Assembly: GCA_947451935.1 (NCBI GenBank)
Contig: CANGBH010000003.1
Coordinates: forward strand, 22,051-86,050
Source: Chitinophagaceae bacterium
Lineage (GTDB): Bacteria > Bacteroidota > Bacteroidia > Chitinophagales > Chitinophagaceae
Length of the DNA stretch: 64,000 bases
Reading direction: 5' to 3'
In this document: one piece after another, positions 17,659 to 27,427 of the stretch
Numbering within the stretch: the first letter of the stretch is position 1
How the letters are laid out: each line of letters starts with the position of its first letter
Program-made: the position numbers and the translations under genes
The notes under the pieces: model-generated
What the model saw: the letters and a program-made list of their open reading frames with translations, nothing else
Databases searched by the model: none
Told to the model about the DNA's origin: nothing

Positions 17659-19542
17659 TTAATATTTCATGTAGTCGTTAAAAATTTTCTGCATATAGGC
17701 TTTTGCAAAATTCAATTTATGTTCTTTGTTAATGGATGAATCGGAAGATTTAAACTCAATAAGCCTTTTTGCATCTTCACTATAGCTTACCGAAAATCCA
17801 TCGCCTACTAGTCCGAAGCCATTGTCCCAATCATAAAAAGCGTAACCATCTTTTTGATTTGCACGAAGGAGGTTTTTGCTCCACAGCGATGGCGCAGTTT
17901 GAAAGCCTAATTGGGTGTAGAGTGTTTGAGCAATATCAGTTTGACTTCCAATGATGTCATTTTTTGATCCACGAAATTCATCTTTGAGTACATTACCATA
18001 TAAAATTAATGGTATTCGATGTCTTCTTCTGTCCCAAATTTCATATTTTTTTTTGGGTAATCGATGACCATGATCAGCCACAATCACAAATAGGGTATTG
18101 TTATACCAAGGTTGCTTACTGGCTTCTTTGAAATAATTTCCTAAGGTTAAATCGGTATAGTATGCTGTATTTCTGAATAAGTTGGATATATCATTTCCTT
18201 TGAACTTTGGTGCAATTGGGATTTCAAAAGGTTCATGATTGGAAAGTGTTAGCACTGTGCTGAAAAAGGGCGTTTTTAATGTTTTCAAGTCAGCTAAATG
18301 TTTTTTGAATAAAACGTTATCATGAGCTCCCCATTTTGAGTTAAAATCTTTTTTATCAAATGCATTTTTATCAACGATAACATCGTATGAGTGTGCAAGT
18401 AAATATGATTTTAGCCCAAAGAATTCACTTTCACCGCCATAATAGAAAGAAGTGAGGTAGTTTTTTTTCTTGAACTCTACTGCAATTGAAGGAAGACCTA
18501 CTTGTTTGAGGTTTTCACGAATAATACTTCGGGTCGCTTGCGATGGGAAAGAGCTTAATATGGCAATAAGGCCTTTGTCTGTTCGCTCACCAGTTGAATA
18601 AATATTTGTAAAGAGTAAACCATTCTTAATCAAATCTTCCATATTTGGTGATATACCTTTTTCTCCACCAAGACTTTCAATCAGATCTGCTGTATAACTT
18701 TCTACTATAATAAGAACAACATTAGGGGAATTTATACCAGGCTTCAAAATATTGATGATACTGTCATTTCGAGTGGGTTTTGTGAGCAATGAGTCCATTT
18801 TTTTATCAGAAAAATAAACATATTGTGATTTCAGAGGCCTCAGTTCAAGCATCGTATTTTGCATCAATTGCCACATCGTGTTAGTGGACAAGTCATTGTA
18901 AACAGGAATGTTTGAGTATTGAGCCATGCTCACATTTATTGGACTTAATTGCCATCCTCCACGTATGAGCAGAAAATTTAACCCAAGTATCATGATGCCG
19001 ATAGAACTTTTAGTTAGGATATTCCCAGTATTCGGAGGCCAATTAATCTTAGCTTGAATATATCTATTGGCTTTTAATAATGCATATCCAAATAGTATAT
19101 AAATAATAGTTGAATAGATGAGAGCTAGCGAGATACCAGATATAGCTACTTCATATGGGAATTGAAAGAAGGTGTTTATCGCTTTATAACTAATCTTTGA
19201 TCCCCATTCTCTGTATAAGTTCAAGTTTGACCAGCTAGCTAAGAGGAATAATATGATTAAAATATATTGATATGCTCGGATAAATCCCTTTATTGATTTT
19301 TTCGTTTTAGTCAGTTGTGATATCAACGTGATAAGTAAAGGCAATGAAACCAAGTAGGCCGCCATAGAGAAATCGAGCCTAATTGAATTTGAAAAAATAT
19401 CTAGAATAGCTGAAAAAGACCTGCTAGGGAGTTTATTAAAAAAATAGGCAATTACTATTAGCCTTTCAATAAAAAAGGCTAGCATCCAAAAGAGTAGTAG
19501 CCTAAAAAACAGGTTCAGGCTTTTTTTTGCGTTTTCGACCAA
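17659..19542 (-). CDS. second LtaS-family phosphoglycerol transferase, Thr nucleophile
   Basis: A 627-residue membrane enzyme with the same plan as its convergent neighbour: about five membrane segments, then a periplasmic sulfatase-fold domain. Active-site segments are LIIVESYTADL (Glu281), TGERTDKGL (Thr321, the classical LtaS nucleophile position), LSNHEPF and IVADHGHR (Asp490-His491). It begins with TTG at 19542, since an in-frame stop lies just upstream and no ATG precedes the first membrane segment. The two paralogues differ in the nucleophile and are unlikely to be a recent duplication. Presumed donor phosphatidylglycerol, acceptor unknown. Confidence 0.85.
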   Translation of the reverse strand: MVENAKKSLNLFFRLLLFWMLAFFIERLIVIAYFFNKLPSRSFSAILDIFSNSIRLDFSMAAYLVSLPLLITLISQLTKTKKSIKGFIRAYQYILIILFLLASWSNLNLYREWGSKISYKAINTFFQFPYEVAISGISLALIYSTIIYILFGYALLKANRYIQAKINWPPNTGNILTKSSIGIMILGLNFLLIRGGWQLSPINVSMAQYSNIPVYNDLSTNTMWQLMQNTMLELRPLKSQYVYFSDKKMDSLLTKPTRNDSIINILKPGINSPNVVLIIVESYTADLIESLGGEKGISPNMEDLIKNGLLFTNIYSTGERTDKGLIAILSSFPSQATRSIIRENLKQVGLPSIAVEFKKKNYLTSFYYGGESEFFGLKSYLLAHSYDVIVDKNAFDKKDFNSKWGAHDNVLFKKHLADLKTLKTPFFSTVLTLSNHEPFEIPIAPKFKGNDISNLFRNTAYYTDLTLGNYFKEASKQPWYNNTLFVIVADHGHRLPKKKYEIWDRRRHRIPLILYGNVLKDEFRGSKNDIIGSQTDIAQTLYTQLGFQTAPSLWSKNLLRANQKDGYAFYDWDNGFGLVGDGFSVSYSEDAKRLIEFKSSDSSINKEHKLNFAKAYMQKIFNDYMKY

Positions 19543-19585
19543 TGCGTTGAGGTATTATTATCAGAGCTCTATGAACTAATCATAA

Positions 19586-19618
19586 CAAAATTAAATATTT
19601 AGGGAAAAGGAAAGACAA
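19586..19618 (-). promoter_or_regulatory. promoter candidate for the second LtaS-like gene
   Basis: On the minus strand TTG, a 22-base spacer, then TAATTTTG (TAnnTTTG) 43 bases before the TTG start at 19542. Confidence 0.4.
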
Positions 19619-19708
19619 TTATTATTAAACCAAAAAAAATGTTAATAACTATTTAAAATATCAAGCCGAACCTATTCTATCATATCTCTTCGTATCTTGC
19701 TTCCTGAT

Positions 19709-20068
19709 ATGAGGGTCATAATTTTTTGTTTAAGCTTTTTGATTGCCGCAGCCCAACCTGCATCAGCTCATATACAATCAGATTTATCCACTAGCCAATT
19801 TACTATTACTCAGCAGGGTGCTTATTCATTTCAGCATAATTCGCAAGATAAAAGCCTTAGTTTAGCGGTAGTCTTCATTGACATTGATGAAGATGAAATA
19901 ACAGATCATGAACATAAGGGTATACATTTAGTTAAGAAAGGCCATCATGCTTCTAGAAATCTTCTTCCTTTATGTATAGAGAAGAATAGTTTAAGAATTA
20001 ATTCTGCTGGATACTTCTTTCGATTACATCCTTCTCTCTTTTTATTTATTGGTTCATTTAGACTTTGA
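19709..20068 (+). CDS. small exported protein with acidic and His-rich segments
   Basis: A 119-residue protein I cannot assign. I start it at the ATG at 19709 (MRVIIFCLSFLIAAAQPASA), which gives a standard signal peptide cleaved near residue 20. The mature part has a strongly acidic patch, DIDEDEITDHEHKG, then KKGHHASRN and a hydrophobic end (HPSLFLFIGSF). The combination of acidic and histidine residues suggests metal binding, which is inference. A 200-base gap without a gene separates it from the RND efflux operon on the same strand, so a functional link to efflux is possible but not shown. Confidence 0.5.
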   Translation: MRVIIFCLSFLIAAAQPASAHIQSDLSTSQFTITQQGAYSFQHNSQDKSLSLAVVFIDIDEDEITDHEHKGIHLVKKGHHASRNLLPLCIEKNSLRINSAGYFFRLHPSLFLFIGSFRL

Positions 20069-20268
20069 TTTTTAACAGTGAAGTAGTCGCTCCAAGTAGT
20101 TAACTCTACTCTGGATAATTCACTTTATACACATAGACTATTTCAATATAGCTCTCGACTTAATCTTATTTTCTCTGATTTTTACTACTCTCTTGTATAT
20201 ATAGTTTTTAGCCGATTTAATTAATGTATAGTTAGGTTTCAAAATTTTATGTGAAATATTTTAATGCT

Positions 20269-21348
20269 ATGAATAAATTAATGTTTTTGTCCGCACTGAT
20301 TTTTTTTATTGGATTTACTGCTTGCAAACCTAAGCAAGAGGAAAAAGCTGAAGCTGGAAAATTTACAGTTACTAGTCCAGTCCTAATGGATACCTCTTTC
20401 GATAAGGAGTATGTCGCTCAGATTCAATCTCTTCAAAATATTGAAATTCGTGCGAAAGTGAAAGGGTTTATCGAAACCATCAATGTTGATGAAGGACAGC
20501 ATGTTAAGGCTGGGCAGTTGCTTTTCACTATTAGGCCAAGGCAATACGAAGCTGAGTTGATGAAAGTTAGGGCAGAAGCTCGTACAGCTGATTTAGAAAT
20601 GCAAAATGTAAAAAAACTGGCTGAAAAAAACATTGTTTCACAATCTGAATTAGCTATGGCGGTTGCTAAGCTTGATGAAGCAAAAGCCGAGGTAGCGCTT
20701 GCTGAGTTAGAATATTCTTACACACAAGTTACTGCACCTTTTGATGGTATAATTGATAGGATTCAATTTAAAACAGGAAGTCTTATTGATGAGGGTACTT
20801 TGTTGACTACACTTTCTAATAACAGAGAGATTTATGCTTATTTCAATGTTTCTGAAGTGGAGTACTTAGATTTTAAAAATCGAAATGATAACTCTGAAAA
20901 GAGTCAATTAACATTATTACTTGCAAATAATCAACCTCATAAGTATAAGGGACATATTCAAAATATTGAAGGACAGTTCGACAATGAAACAGGAAATATT
21001 GCATTCCGAGCAAAATTTCCTAATCCCGACTATCTTTTAAAGCATGGGGAGACTGGAAAAGTTCAACTAAAAATGGATTTGAAAAACGCATTAATCATTC
21101 CTCAAAAAGCAACTTACGAAATTCAGGACAAGATATATGTGTATGTAGTTGATGATAAGAACGTTGTAAAATCAAGAAATATAACTATCAAACAAAAATT
21201 ACCGAATTTATATATTATTGATAGCGGACTTTCAGCAACAGATAAAGTTCTCTTAGAAGGAGTTCAAAGTGTTAAGGAGGATGATAAAATAAAGTTTGAC
21301 TTCATCTCTCCAGCTCAGGTTATGGAACAGTTATCCTTAAAGATGTAA
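20269..21348 (+). CDS. RND efflux periplasmic adaptor lipoprotein (MFP/HlyD family)
   Basis: A 359-residue membrane fusion protein. The ATG at 20269 (MNKLMFLSALIFFIGFTACK) gives a lipoprotein signal with Cys19; the GTG at 20251 adds six poor residues. Domains in order: lipoyl half (FTVTSPV, EIRAKVKGFIETINVDEGQ), alpha-hairpin (about residues 95-140, LMKVRAEARTADLEMQNVKKL), second lipoyl half (YTQVTAPFDGIIDRI), beta-barrel and membrane-proximal domain. It bridges the RND pump and the outer-membrane channel encoded by the next two genes. Spacing to the pump gene is 28 bases. Confidence 0.93.
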   Translation: MNKLMFLSALIFFIGFTACKPKQEEKAEAGKFTVTSPVLMDTSFDKEYVAQIQSLQNIEIRAKVKGFIETINVDEGQHVKAGQLLFTIRPRQYEAELMKVRAEARTADLEMQNVKKLAEKNIVSQSELAMAVAKLDEAKAEVALAELEYSYTQVTAPFDGIIDRIQFKTGSLIDEGTLLTTLSNNREIYAYFNVSEVEYLDFKNRNDNSEKSQLTLLLANNQPHKYKGHIQNIEGQFDNETGNIAFRAKFPNPDYLLKHGETGKVQLKMDLKNALIIPQKATYEIQDKIYVYVVDDKNVVKSRNITIKQKLPNLYIIDSGLSATDKVLLEGVQSVKEDDKIKFDFISPAQVMEQLSLKM

Positions 21349-21376
21349 GGCTTATAATTATAATTAAAGAAAAAAT

Positions 21377-24300
21377 ATGTTCAATAAATTTATTCATAGA
21401 CCTGTTTTATCAATTGTAATTTCACTCATAATTATTCTTTTAGGAGTCCTTGCTCTTATACAGTTGCCGGTAACGCAATTTCCGTCAATTTCGCCTCCAA
21501 AGGTTAATATCAATGCAGAGTATCCTGGTGCAAATGGAGAGTTGATGATTAAGGCTGTTGTAATTCCTCTTGAACGAGCAATCAATGGTATACCTGGCAT
21601 GAAGTACATCGCTTCGGATGCGGGTAATGATGGTACAGCCACCATACAAGTTGTTTTTGAGTTAGGGACAGATCCAAATTTAGCTTCTGTAAATGTTCAG
21701 AATAGAGTAGCTGCAGTAATCAATAAACTGCCACCAATAGTTGTTCGTGAAGGTGTCAAAATCAGTAGAGAAGAGAAGAGCATGTTGATGTACATAAATC
21801 TTTATAGTAAGGATCCAAATTTGGATGTTAACTTCTTATACAATTTCGCAGACATCAATGTACTCTCTGATTTAAAAAGAATTGATGGTGTTGGCTTTGC
21901 TGATATTCTAGGTAATAGGGAATATGCAATGCGGATATGGTTGAAGCCTGATCGTATGATGGCATATAAGGTTTCAGTTGATGAAGTATTAAAAGCATTA
22001 GATGAGCAAAGTTTAGAGGCTTCTCCCGGCAGAACGGGGGAAAGCTCAGGTAAGAAGGCTCAGACATTTGAATATGTTTTGAAGTATCCTGGAAGATTTA
22101 CAACTAAAGAAGGGTATGAAAATATAATACTTAAGTCTAGTGCAGATGGGCAAATACTTCGGGTCAAGGATGTTGCAGATGTTGAATTTGGTAGTGCTTA
22201 TTATGATTTATATTCAAAATTAAATGGTAATCCTTCAGCTGCGATTGTCGTAAAACAATCTTATGGAAGTAATGCGAGTAAAGTAATTAAAAATATTAAA
22301 GAAAAGATGGAGGAAGTGAAACGAAATTCATTTCCTAAAGGTATGGATTATGAAATAAGTTATGATGTATCCAAATTTTTGGATGCATCAATTGAAAAAG
22401 TAATTCATACCTTGATAGAAGCTTTCTTATTGGTTAGTTTAGTTGTATTTATATTTCTTGGTGATTGGCGTTCAACCCTTATTCCTGCCATTGCTGTTCC
22501 TGTATCCTTGATAGGAACATTTTTCTTCATGCAATTTTTTGGCATCAATTTAAACTTGATTACTTTATTCGCTCTAGTATTGGCAATAGGAATTGTGGTA
22601 GACAATGCAATTGTTGTGGTTGAGGCTGTGCATGCGAAGATAGAAGAAGAAAATTTAGATCCGCTTCGTGCAACAGAAATTGCCATGTCTGAAATAAGTG
22701 GTGCCATTATTGCGATTACACTCGTTATGGCTGCCGTATTCATACCAGTTGCATTTATGTCTGGGCCAGTAGGAATATTTTATCGCCAGTTTTCAGTAAC
22801 CATGGCTACGTCAATCATTCTTTCTGGTGTGATTGCCTTAACACTTACTCCTGCATTGTGTGCGATTATACTAAAGAATACGCATGGTGTGAAGCGTAAG
22901 CGAAATTTACTGAACCGATTTTTGGACGGATTCAACAATTGGTTTAATCGTGTTTTAGGAAAATATAGAAAAGTGTTATCAATCATAGTGAATAGAAGGG
23001 TAATCACTTTTATTTCATTAATTATATTTTGTTTGGGTACATGGCAATTAAGCACTAGAATTCCATCTGGTTTTATACCCAATGAAGATCAGGGTGTTTT
23101 TTATGCAATTATACTTACGCCTCCAGGTTCTACATTAGAAAGGACAAATGCAGTAAGCACGCAAGTACAAAAAATTGCGAGTAGTATAGAAGATGTTAAA
23201 TCTGTTTCATCTTTGGCTGGGTATGAAATACTTTCTGAAGGAACTGGTTCAAATTCTGGCACCTGTCTAATTAATTTGAAGAGCTGGGATGAAAGAAAAC
23301 ATTCTATGCAAGAGGTTATGAATGAGCTGGAAGAAAAAACTAAGGACATTAAAGGTGCTTCCATTGAATTTTTCCCACCACCTGCCGTTCCAGGGTACGG
23401 AGCTGCGGGAGGCTTCGAGCTTCGTTTATTGGATAAGACTGGAAGTGGGGATTACAAAAAGTTAGAAACTGTAAGTAAAGATTTTGTGAGTGAATTAAAT
23501 AAGAGGCCAGAACTGACTTCTGTTTTTACTTTTTATAGTGCAAGCTTCCCTCAGTATATGCTGAATATAGATAATGATAAAGCACAACAAAAGGGTGTTA
23601 GTATTGATAATGCAATGAGTACGTTATCTACGCTTATTGGAAGTAACTACGAGACCAGTTTTATTAAGTATGATAGGCAATACAAGGTTATGGTGCAAGC
23701 GCTACCACAATACAGATCATTGCCTCAAGACATTATGAAGTTATATGTGAAAAACGATCGTGATGAAATGGTACCATTCTCTGCGTTCATGAAGATGGAG
23801 AAAGTGTATGGACTTTCAGAAATCACACGACATAATATGTATAATGCATCTCAAGTTAGTGGTGGTGCTGCTCCTGGATATAGCAGTGGAAGCGCTTTAA
23901 CTACAATTGCCGAGGTTGCTAAAAATAAACTACCAAGAGGTTTTGGAATCGATTGGGCTGGAATTTCAAAGGATGAAGTTGCAAGAGGAAATGAGGCTAT
24001 CTACATATTTATTATATGTTTATTATTTGTTTACTTAATCTTGGCAGCTCAGTATGAAAGCTTTATTCTGCCATTTCCGATAATATTATCATTGCCTGCA
24101 GGTATTTTTGGTGCATTTCTATTGTTGAAACTATTAGGACTAGAAAATAATATTTATGCTCAAGTTTCTATGGTAATGCTAATTGGATTATTGGGAAAAA
24201 ATGCTGTTTTGATTGTGGAATTTGCAGTACAAAAGCATGCAAATGGATCAAGTGTCTTTAATGCTGCAATTGCTGGAGCTGCAGTAAGATTACGCCCAAT

Positions 24301-24535
24301 TCTTATGACATCATTTGCATTCATAGCTGGGTTAATACCATTATTAATTGCCACAGGTCCAGGGTCTATTGGTAATAGAACTATTGGTGCTGCAGCTTGT
24401 GGGGGGATGTTATTCGGTACAATCTTTGGTGTTTTAATCATTCCTGGTTTATACTACATATTTGCACGCATCTCTGAAAAGCATCCAATGGTAGAAAATG
24501 AAGAGGAAAATCCTTTAACTGAAGAAATAAAATAA
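21377..24535 (+). CDS. RND multidrug/hydrophobe efflux permease (HAE1 type)
   Basis: A 1052-residue inner-membrane proton-driven pump with the full RND plan: 12 membrane segments and two large periplasmic loops. It starts MFNKFIHRPVLSIVISLII. The transmembrane proton relay shows Asp in IGIVVDNAIVVVEA, where AcrB has two Asp (Asp407-Asp408); here the second is Asn, a variant common in Bacteroidota pumps. Lys is kept in LLGKNAVLIVEFA. The VIPLERAINGIPGM, GFIPNEDQGVFY and SGGAAPGYSSG loops are AcrB-like. Substrates probably are drugs, dyes or bile-like compounds. It is the central gene of the tripartite operon; the next gene starts 1 base after its stop. Confidence 0.95.
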   Translation: MFNKFIHRPVLSIVISLIIILLGVLALIQLPVTQFPSISPPKVNINAEYPGANGELMIKAVVIPLERAINGIPGMKYIASDAGNDGTATIQVVFELGTDPNLASVNVQNRVAAVINKLPPIVVREGVKISREEKSMLMYINLYSKDPNLDVNFLYNFADINVLSDLKRIDGVGFADILGNREYAMRIWLKPDRMMAYKVSVDEVLKALDEQSLEASPGRTGESSGKKAQTFEYVLKYPGRFTTKEGYENIILKSSADGQILRVKDVADVEFGSAYYDLYSKLNGNPSAAIVVKQSYGSNASKVIKNIKEKMEEVKRNSFPKGMDYEISYDVSKFLDASIEKVIHTLIEAFLLVSLVVFIFLGDWRSTLIPAIAVPVSLIGTFFFMQFFGINLNLITLFALVLAIGIVVDNAIVVVEAVHAKIEEENLDPLRATEIAMSEISGAIIAITLVMAAVFIPVAFMSGPVGIFYRQFSVTMATSIILSGVIALTLTPALCAIILKNTHGVKRKRNLLNRFLDGFNNWFNRVLGKYRKVLSIIVNRRVITFISLIIFCLGTWQLSTRIPSGFIPNEDQGVFYAIILTPPGSTLERTNAVSTQVQKIASSIEDVKSVSSLAGYEILSEGTGSNSGTCLINLKSWDERKHSMQEVMNELEEKTKDIKGASIEFFPPPAVPGYGAAGGFELRLLDKTGSGDYKKLETVSKDFVSELNKRPELTSVFTFYSASFPQYMLNIDNDKAQQKGVSIDNAMSTLSTLIGSNYETSFIKYDRQYKVMVQALPQYRSLPQDIMKLYVKNDRDEMVPFSAFMKMEKVYGLSEITRHNMYNASQVSGGAAPGYSSGSALTTIAEVAKNKLPRGFGIDWAGISKDEVARGNEAIYIFIICLLFVYLILAAQYESFILPFPIILSLPAGIFGAFLLLKLLGLENNIYAQVSMVMLIGLLGKNAVLIVEFAVQKHANGSSVFNAAIAGAAVRLRPILMTSFAFIAGLIPLLIATGPGSIGNRTIGAAACGGMLFGTIFGVLIIPGLYYIFARISEKHPMVENEEENPLTEEIK

Positions 24536-24536
24536 T

Positions 24537-25970
24537 ATGAATCTATTGAATAAATATAAAGGTGTCGTCTTTTTATTGATTTGCATTGTTTACTCAAGCT
24601 GTAAACTTCCTGCCATTGTTCAATCAATAGACGCCAAACCAATACCAGTAACATATACCGGTAATACTGATACTACGAATTCGGCAGACTTGAAATGGAA
24701 GGAATTCTTTTCAGACAATAATTTGTCTGCCTTGATAGATACGGCACTCAAAAATAACCTGGACGTATTAATGACATGGCAGGATATACAACTTGCACAA
24801 AATGATGTTCTATTTAGAAAGTCATTTTTACTTCCATCTGTATCTGGTGCAGTGGGTATGGGCGTTGAAAAAGTTGGTCATTATACATCTCAAGGTGCGG
24901 GTGATGCCTCGGCAGATATTACTCCTGGAAAGCGAGTGCCAGACGTGTTGCGAGATTATTTCGTTGGATTCAGAACCAGTTGGGAAGCGGATGTGTGGGG
25001 TAAGTTTCATAATGCAAAGAAGGCGGCTTTTGCTCGATACCTCAGCTCGGTTGAAGGTAAAAATTTTGTACTAACTAATTTGGTTTCAGAGATTGCTAAT
25101 TCATATTATGAATTGTTAGCATTAGATACCCAGTTGGATATCATTCGAGAAACTATTCAATTGCAGCAAAATGCATTGGAAATAGTAAAGGTGATGAAAC
25201 AAGCTTCAGTGGTAACTGAGTTAGCGGTAAAGCAATTTGAAGCTCAGGTATATAATTCACAGAGTTTGGAATATGATATACTTCAGCAAATCACGGAAAA
25301 CGAAAATAAAATCAATTTCTTAGCCGGACGTTATCCGCAACCTGTAATGCGCAACAAATCAACTTTTTTAGAAAAGCTGCCTATTCAATTAAATACAGGT
25401 ATTCCATCTCAATTGTTAAAGAATAGGACCGATATTAAACAAGCAGAGCTTGAATTGTTTGCTACTAAATGTGATGTAAAAGTTGCACAAGCTGAGTTTT
25501 ATCCCTCATTAGGAATTACTGGACTGTTAGGGTTCCAAGCTTTTAAGCAATCGTATTTGTTTACTACTCCTGAATCATTGGCATTTTCGTTGTTGGGAGA
25601 TCTTACAGCGCCTTTAATTAATCGTAATGCCATCAAGGCTGAATTCAGCAAAGCGAAAACGTATCAGTTACAGGCAATGTACAATTACCAGAAAGCTATT
25701 CTAAATGGATATGTTGAAGTGTCAAATGAAATGTCGAACATTAAAAATCTCCAGCAGTTATATGCTTTAAAGTCTAAAGAAGTTGAAACGCGTTCAGCGT
25801 CAATTGATATTTCAAATGAATTGTTCAAATCTGCGAAGGCTAATTACTTGGAAGTATTGATGGCGCAAAAGGAAGCATTAGCTTCTAAATTGGAATTAGT
25901 TGATGTTAAAAAGCGTCAGTTTAATTCAATGACCAATATGTATAAGTCGTTAGGCGGTGGATGGAATTAA
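24537..25970 (+). CDS. outer-membrane efflux lipoprotein (TolC/NodT family)
   Basis: A 477-residue outer-membrane channel with a lipoprotein signal (VFLLICIVYSSCK, Cys near residue 22). Two OEP repeats are visible: the first with ALIDTALKNNLDVLMTWQDI and long coiled-coil helices through about residue 250, the second with LLKNRTDIKQAELELFATK and KVAQAEFYPSLGITGLLG, followed by LLGDLTAPLINRNAI. It forms the exit duct for the upstream adaptor and pump. Its ATG overlaps the stop region of the pump gene by context (1-base gap), so translation is coupled. A strong terminator follows 20 bases after the stop. Confidence 0.93.
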   Translation: MNLLNKYKGVVFLLICIVYSSCKLPAIVQSIDAKPIPVTYTGNTDTTNSADLKWKEFFSDNNLSALIDTALKNNLDVLMTWQDIQLAQNDVLFRKSFLLPSVSGAVGMGVEKVGHYTSQGAGDASADITPGKRVPDVLRDYFVGFRTSWEADVWGKFHNAKKAAFARYLSSVEGKNFVLTNLVSEIANSYYELLALDTQLDIIRETIQLQQNALEIVKVMKQASVVTELAVKQFEAQVYNSQSLEYDILQQITENENKINFLAGRYPQPVMRNKSTFLEKLPIQLNTGIPSQLLKNRTDIKQAELELFATKCDVKVAQAEFYPSLGITGLLGFQAFKQSYLFTTPESLAFSLLGDLTAPLINRNAIKAEFSKAKTYQLQAMYNYQKAILNGYVEVSNEMSNIKNLQQLYALKSKEVETRSASIDISNELFKSAKANYLEVLMAQKEALASKLELVDVKKRQFNSMTNMYKSLGGGWN

Positions 25971-25990
25971 TTAAACTTCATTTTGAAATT

Positions 25991-26018
25991 AAAAAAGCGG
26001 ACCTAGTCCGCTTTTTTA
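25991..26018. terminator. bidirectional intrinsic terminator
   Basis: AAAAAAGCGGAC, a three-base CTA loop, and GTCCGCTTTTTT form an 11-12 bp hairpin flanked by A and T runs on both sides. It serves the efflux operon on the plus strand and the convergent hydrolase gene ending at 26040. Confidence 0.9.
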
Positions 26019-26039
26019 ATTATATACCATCGTATTTTC

Positions 26040-27263
26040 TTATTTCTTATTCTTTGGGAACATATAAATCGCTGCATCACCTGGGTCTAATTCTAAGGAA
26101 TTTTCATAAGCACTAGCTGGGACTATTGATCCATCCTTAAGTATTTTTTTCACAGTATTGTCGCCATAAAAAGTCAAGTTGATGCTATGCAAAAAGTCTT
26201 TGTTTATGGTTATTAAAAAATAGTTATCTCCATTTTCTAATAAGGATACTAGTGCAGGGGCACCATTTGTTTCCAGCACTTTGATTTGCTCTGGGAGTGT
26301 AGTTAACCTCACAGTGCCAATTGGAATTCGTCCTTTCCCGGTATGCCTTACCCAAACCACTTTTGATCCAAGAAAAACGCCTGAAAGGGTTTTTATTTCC
26401 TCACTCATGAGTTTTATTCTATCATAGACAACAGTTCTTTTTCCAGCGGCCGAGATTGGAGCGCCTCGTTGATCTTCAACAGATGGACTATTAACTGAAG
26501 TGGCAGACCAATAGGTAAAGTATTGAATACCTTGAGCTCCATATGCCAAGTTGCTATATACCTGAAGCCTCATTGCAGCTAATGTTTGCGGAGTAAGGTG
26601 ATCCTCATCATAGTTGGTGGTCAATGCAAATGCCCAAAATGGCTTTGCCGCTTTTCTTGATTCATCTGCAAACTCTTCTAGATTTTCATACCATCTTTCA
26701 TGAAGTTCTTCTTTCAAAACAGGATAGTTGTCGAATGATAAAAATTGAAGCGGTATTTGTTTCGCACACTCGCTGATGTATTCTCTATAGCTATTGGTTC
26801 CAAGTCTTGGTGAATCTGCTATAATAGGAAAAAGGTTAACATAGCAGAAATGATTTTTATCAACTGACTGAATTCTTCTAGCCCAATTTCCAAGTTCAGG
26901 ATATTGCGTCATTGATGGTTCGTCTATTAAATGATATCCTACCACAGCAGGGTGATTCATGAAGCGCTTTGCTGTTTTTTCTGGATCAGTTTTTAATTCT
27001 GGGCAGGAGACTACCATTTTCACTCCCACTTTTGCTGCAACATCCAATGCTTTTTGCATGGACTCGATATCTGGAAATCCAGTGAATTGATGGGTAATTC
27101 CTGCATCTTTCATTTCTTGGTATCGTGCAACCGTTGTCTCAGTAGCTGGAATACTATACCATGCTAGAATGGGTATTTGGGAAGTAGAACTTATTTTTTC
27201 TTGTGCTATAGTGTGAGCAAATGAAATGATTAAAAAGGAGCAAAGAGTTAATATTTTTTTCAT
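26040..27263 (-). CDS. secreted TIM-barrel glycoside-hydrolase-like protein
   Basis: A 407-residue exported protein (signal peptide to about residue 20, FAHTIAQ). The mature part begins IPILAWYSIPATETTVARYQ and contains VVGYHLIDEPSMTQYPELG, where the Glu of DEP is at the acid/base position of clan GH-A barrels. Later it has PFWAFALTTNYD and AYGAQGIQYFTYW, a strand resembling the nucleophile region, though no canonical second Glu is obvious to me. A small C-terminal beta domain follows. It resembles unclassified GH42-like proteins of Bacteroidota. Substrate unknown. It diverges from the fucose mutarotase gene across 164 bases, which supports a link to sugar use. Confidence 0.6.
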   Translation of the reverse strand: MKKILTLCSFLIISFAHTIAQEKISSTSQIPILAWYSIPATETTVARYQEMKDAGITHQFTGFPDIESMQKALDVAAKVGVKMVVSCPELKTDPEKTAKRFMNHPAVVGYHLIDEPSMTQYPELGNWARRIQSVDKNHFCYVNLFPIIADSPRLGTNSYREYISECAKQIPLQFLSFDNYPVLKEELHERWYENLEEFADESRKAAKPFWAFALTTNYDEDHLTPQTLAAMRLQVYSNLAYGAQGIQYFTYWSATSVNSPSVEDQRGAPISAAGKRTVVYDRIKLMSEEIKTLSGVFLGSKVVWVRHTGKGRIPIGTVRLTTLPEQIKVLETNGAPALVSLLENGDNYFLITINKDFLHSINLTFYGDNTVKKILKDGSIVPASAYENSLELDPGDAAIYMFPKNKK

Positions 27264-27427
27264 CGTTTTATAGTTTATGAGACAAGAGTGATTCGATTAT
27301 TAATGTTAAGCATTTTTATCGAGTTAATCACAATCTTCATTAAAATGTTCGACTACATGATCATAATTCATCTTAATTCTCATAACTTCATTTCTCTTAT
27401 ATTTTAATAAAATTTAAAACTTATCCC

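Noticed and set aside
20069..20268. Gene or regulatory RNA before the RND operon
   Set aside because: All frames are short and no stable hairpin or riboswitch motif is seen.
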